Shown: positions 55,287 to 58,263 of the stretch, piece by piece
How the letters are laid out: each line of letters begins with the position of its first letter
Position numbering within the stretch: the first letter of the stretch is position 1
Origin: E44-bin32 sp041573795
GTDB lineage: Bacteria; Chloroflexota; Anaerolineae; Anaerolineales; E44-bin32
DNA: 58,263 bases
Assembly: GCA_041573795.1 (NCBI GenBank)
Contig: JBFFQB010000004.1
Coordinates: forward strand, 1 to 58,263
Direction: 5' to 3'
The notes under the pieces: generated by a model
What the model was told of the DNA's origin: nothing
The model's database searches: none
The model's input: only the letters and a program-made list of their open reading frames with translations
Position numbers and translations under genes: made by a program

Positions 55287-55996
55287 GTGAGCGTTCTCGG
55301 CATTCTTCCTGGCAAGTGCATCATCGCTCGGTGATCTCCTGCCGCCGTTGCCCACGTCTTGTGGCATGGCGGGAGCAAGTGGCCCATGAGAAACGGCGGG
55401 CGTTTCTCGATTGGGATTATTGGGGTAAGCCCGTACCGGGATTTGGCGATCACCAGGCACGCTTGGTGCTGATTGGCCTTGCGCCAGGCGCCCATGGGTC
55501 CAACCGGACGGGCAGAATGTTCACGGGCGATAGCTCGGGCGATACGCTCTACCCGGCGCTTCATCGCGCCGGGTTTGCAAGCCAAGCGCATGCCACTGAT
55601 AGAAGGGATGGCATGCAACTCATCGATACCTATATCACCGCGCTGGCGCGCTGTGTCCCGCCTGGCAACAAGCCCGTCGCAGAAGAGTTGAATAACTGCC
55701 GACCCTACCTGAGGGAAGAAATGCGGTTTCTGAAGCGCGCAGAAGTCGTGCTGGCGCTGGGGGGCATGGCCTTCAATGGTTACCTGCGTGCGCTGCGCGA
55801 GATGGGTTTTGATCCCCCGCGCCTCAAATTTTCCCATGGCGCCTGGCATCCAATCGATGCTGGATTACCGGTCTTGGCGGCCTGCTATCACCCTAGTCGG
55901 CAGAACACACAGACGGGGCGACTGACAGAGGCTATGCTCGAAGCGGTTTTTAAACGTATTCGGGAACACCTGGATGGTGGTCGAGGTGTGGCTTGA
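55283..55996 (+). CDS. Uracil-DNA glycosylase, family 5 (UDGb)
   Basis: A 237-residue glycosylase. The motif 'LIGLAPGAHGSNRTGRMFTGDSSGD' (GLAPGxHGxNRTGR) and 'CYHPSRQNTQTGRLTEAML' (HPSxxNTxTGR) are diagnostic for family 5. Family 5 lacks the usual catalytic Asp/Asn in motif 1 and removes uracil, hypoxanthine or xanthine. Cys20 and Cys23 ('CRRCPRL') with two later cysteines should hold a [4Fe-4S] cluster. The start overlaps ogt by 4 nt and the stop overlaps the EamA fragment. Placement after sigma and ogt points to a DNA-damage operon. Confidence 0.94.
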   Translation: MSERSRHSSWQVHHRSVISCRRCPRLVAWREQVAHEKRRAFLDWDYWGKPVPGFGDHQARLVLIGLAPGAHGSNRTGRMFTGDSSGDTLYPALHRAGFASQAHATDRRDGMQLIDTYITALARCVPPGNKPVAEELNNCRPYLREEMRFLKRAEVVLALGGMAFNGYLRALREMGFDPPRLKFSHGAWHPIDAGLPVLAACYHPSRQNTQTGRLTEAMLEAVFKRIREHLDGGRGVA

Positions 55997-56175
55997 GTCA
56001 GATGATGGGCAGCGGGTCCGGACAAATTACGGCTCGCGGTCTGACCAACCTGTTCATTGTTTACTTTGTATGGGGTAGCACCTACCTGGCGATCCGGGTC
56101 GCCGTGCGCCCCGGCGCTGGCATTCCACCGTTCACTCTCGGGATGGGGCGCACGTTGTTCGCAGGTGCGGAATAA
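55993..56175 (+). pseudogene. Truncated EamA/DMT-family transporter fragment
   Basis: A 60-codon frame, TTG start overlapping the udg stop. It matches only the first transmembrane helix of an EamA transporter: 'NLFIVYFVWGSTYLAIRVAVRPGAGIPPFTLGMGRTLFAGA', the usual beginning of a 300-residue protein with ten helices. It then meets a stop at 56173-56175 and a terminator. The remaining 240 residues are absent from the window, so this is a 3'-deleted remnant, although a short coupled peptide could still be made. Confidence 0.85.
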
Positions 56176-56204
56176 ATAGGTGTTAGCGTTACCTTGAACA
56201 CGAG

Positions 56205-56229
56205 CAAGCCGTGGATCGTCCACGGCTTG
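56205..56229 (+). terminator. Terminator of the sigma-ogt-udg operon
   Basis: An 11-bp perfect stem (CAAGCCGTGGA 56205-56215 with TCCACGGCTTG 56219-56229), a 3-nt loop and TTGATTTAAT. Confidence 0.85.
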
Positions 56230-56332
56230 TTGATTTAATCGGCCGCAAGCATATCAGAAGCTGTTAGATGCGAGCTATGCGGTCACTTCTACAAGCATTC
56301 AAGTACCAAAGGGGGAGAGAGCGGTAAATGAC

Positions 56333-57724
<1,392 letters not shown>

Positions 57725-57865
57725 TCCTATCCTCCTCGTGATGAACTCTTGGGATTTGTGGGGCAAGTCACGTTCGTGCAGGGCTAGTTAAGGATTCGCC
57801 ATTTCAACACTATCAACACTCTTGGGCTGCTAAAGATATGCCCGCGGTTATGGTCGGCCTTGATG

Positions 57866-57871
57866 TAGAAT
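57866..57871 (+). promoter_or_regulatory. -10 box 6 nt before the aconitase X start
   Basis: TAGAAT (57866-57871) followed by GAAGCG and then the ATG at 57878. There is no clear -35 and no RBS. The spacing is identical to that seen at mobA, the GIY-YIG gene and rsmI. Confidence 0.5.
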
Positions 57872-57877
57872 GAAGCG

Positions 57878-58263
57878 ATGGCGACAATGCTTAGGATGAG
57901 TGATCACGATCAGGCGAAGCTCAATGGAAAGCTTGGTCCGGGTATGGAGATGGCGATGCGCATCATCGTGCGCATGGCGCGTATCTTGGGTGCACACGAG
58001 TTGCTCGATATCGAGGGTGCGCACATCGATAGTTCGCTGTATATGGGAGACGCCACGCTGGATTTCGCCGAAAGATTGGTGGAGCTCGGCGCGCAGGTCA
58101 GCGTCCCCAGCACGTTGAATGTAAGCGGCGTGGACGAGCATGGTTGGCAATCCTGGCCTGTCGATCCCTCATGGGCTGAAAAGTCGCGGCGCCAGATGGT
58201 GGCTTATGAGAGGATGGGCTGCAACCCGATCTGGACCTGCGCCCCCTACCAGAGCGAATTCAA
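57878..58263 (+). CDS. Aconitase X catalytic-domain protein, 3' end outside window
   Basis: The first 128 codons of an aconitase X (AcnX) protein: 'MAMRIIVRMARILGAHELLDIEGAHIDSSLYMGDATLDFAERLVELGAQVSVPSTLNVSGVDEHGW', then 'YERMGCNPIWTCAPYQ'. The TLN, Y..MG and TCAPY motifs are those of the family, where the Cys is an Fe-S ligand. Characterised members dehydrate cis-3-hydroxy-L-proline or act on mevalonate 5-phosphate. In-frame ATGs occur at 57878, 57887 and 57896; I prefer the first because the -10 box sits 6 nt upstream. The frame is open to the window edge. Confidence 0.88.
   Translation, partial: MATMLRMSDHDQAKLNGKLGPGMEMAMRIIVRMARILGAHELLDIEGAHIDSSLYMGDATLDFAERLVELGAQVSVPSTLNVSGVDEHGWQSWPVDPSWAEKSRRQMVAYERMGCNPIWTCAPYQSEF

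Overview
The window looks like a chromosomal segment of a Chloroflexota bacterium, probably Anaerolineae. This is an inference from gene content: a pheST operon under a transcriptional T-box, a bifunctional phosphoglucose/phosphomannose isomerase, a homocysteine methyltransferase-MTHFR fusion, a possible pan RNA ahead of panB, an orphan Flp-type pilin, DUF951, UMF1-type MFS and aconitase X. GC is moderate, genes are densely packed on both strands, and I see no rRNA, tRNA, CRISPR array, insertion sequence or prophage. Most of the content is housekeeping. The interest lies in the regulatory RNAs and in several unusual fusions and operons.

Layout. 1-2039 (minus): two lipoproteins, one cut by the window edge and one with a VWA domain. 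2140-6127 (plus): promoter, T-box leader, pheS, pheT. 6124-7068 (minus): GAF protein and a cold-shock protein with a long leader. 7301-8436 (plus): DNPH1/Rcl-like nucleotide hydrolase and an MBL hydrolase. 8486-13381 (minus): Usp, ArsB/NhaD-type transporter, NifU-like scaffold, cyclic-nucleotide-domain protein, cysteine-desulfurase-like protein, MobA. A promoter plus a perfect 20-bp RNA hairpin on the plus strand sits at 11343-11424. 13438-15462 (plus): AmmeMemoRadiSam-type radical SAM enzyme and two small proteins. 15563-19264 (minus): kbl, GIY-YIG, a TyrA-like protein lacking a key His, HD protein, site-2 protease. 19378-29297 (mostly plus): DUF951, EthD, YbaK, M23, SDR, a HicB-like/DinB fusion, two enoyl-CoA hydratase family proteins, AAC(3)-like and ADH proteins, an epimerase and an acidic-tailed protein, with the Flp pilin and a DUF547 protein on the minus strand.

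29301-39766 (minus) is a one-carbon and methionine block: a TPR membrane protein, metG behind a structured leader with its own terminator, pterin carbinolamine dehydratase, the methyltransferase-MTHFR fusion, metH behind a SAM-I riboswitch, and a MetE/UROD-like protein. 39948-45994 (plus): PadR with a 22-bp palindromic operator, a GyrI-like protein, rsmI, PGI/PMI, a beta-propeller protein, a thioredoxin-fold protein and a hydrolase. 46827-50289 (plus): an overlapping 1-Cys peroxiredoxin, DsbA-NhaA fusion and channel-like membrane protein. 50449-53964 (plus): panB-panE-panC-coaX, which runs from ketoisovalerate to phosphopantothenate apart from panD. 54068-56175 (plus): an overlapping ECF sigma, alkyltransferase and uracil-DNA glycosylase repair operon that ends in a truncated EamA transporter. 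The window closes with a UMF1-type MFS transporter (minus) and the start of aconitase X (plus).

A recurring feature is a sigma70-like -10 box placed exactly 6 nt upstream of a start codon that has no ribosome binding site (mobA, GIY-YIG, rsmI, acnX). This suggests that leaderless mRNAs are common in this organism.
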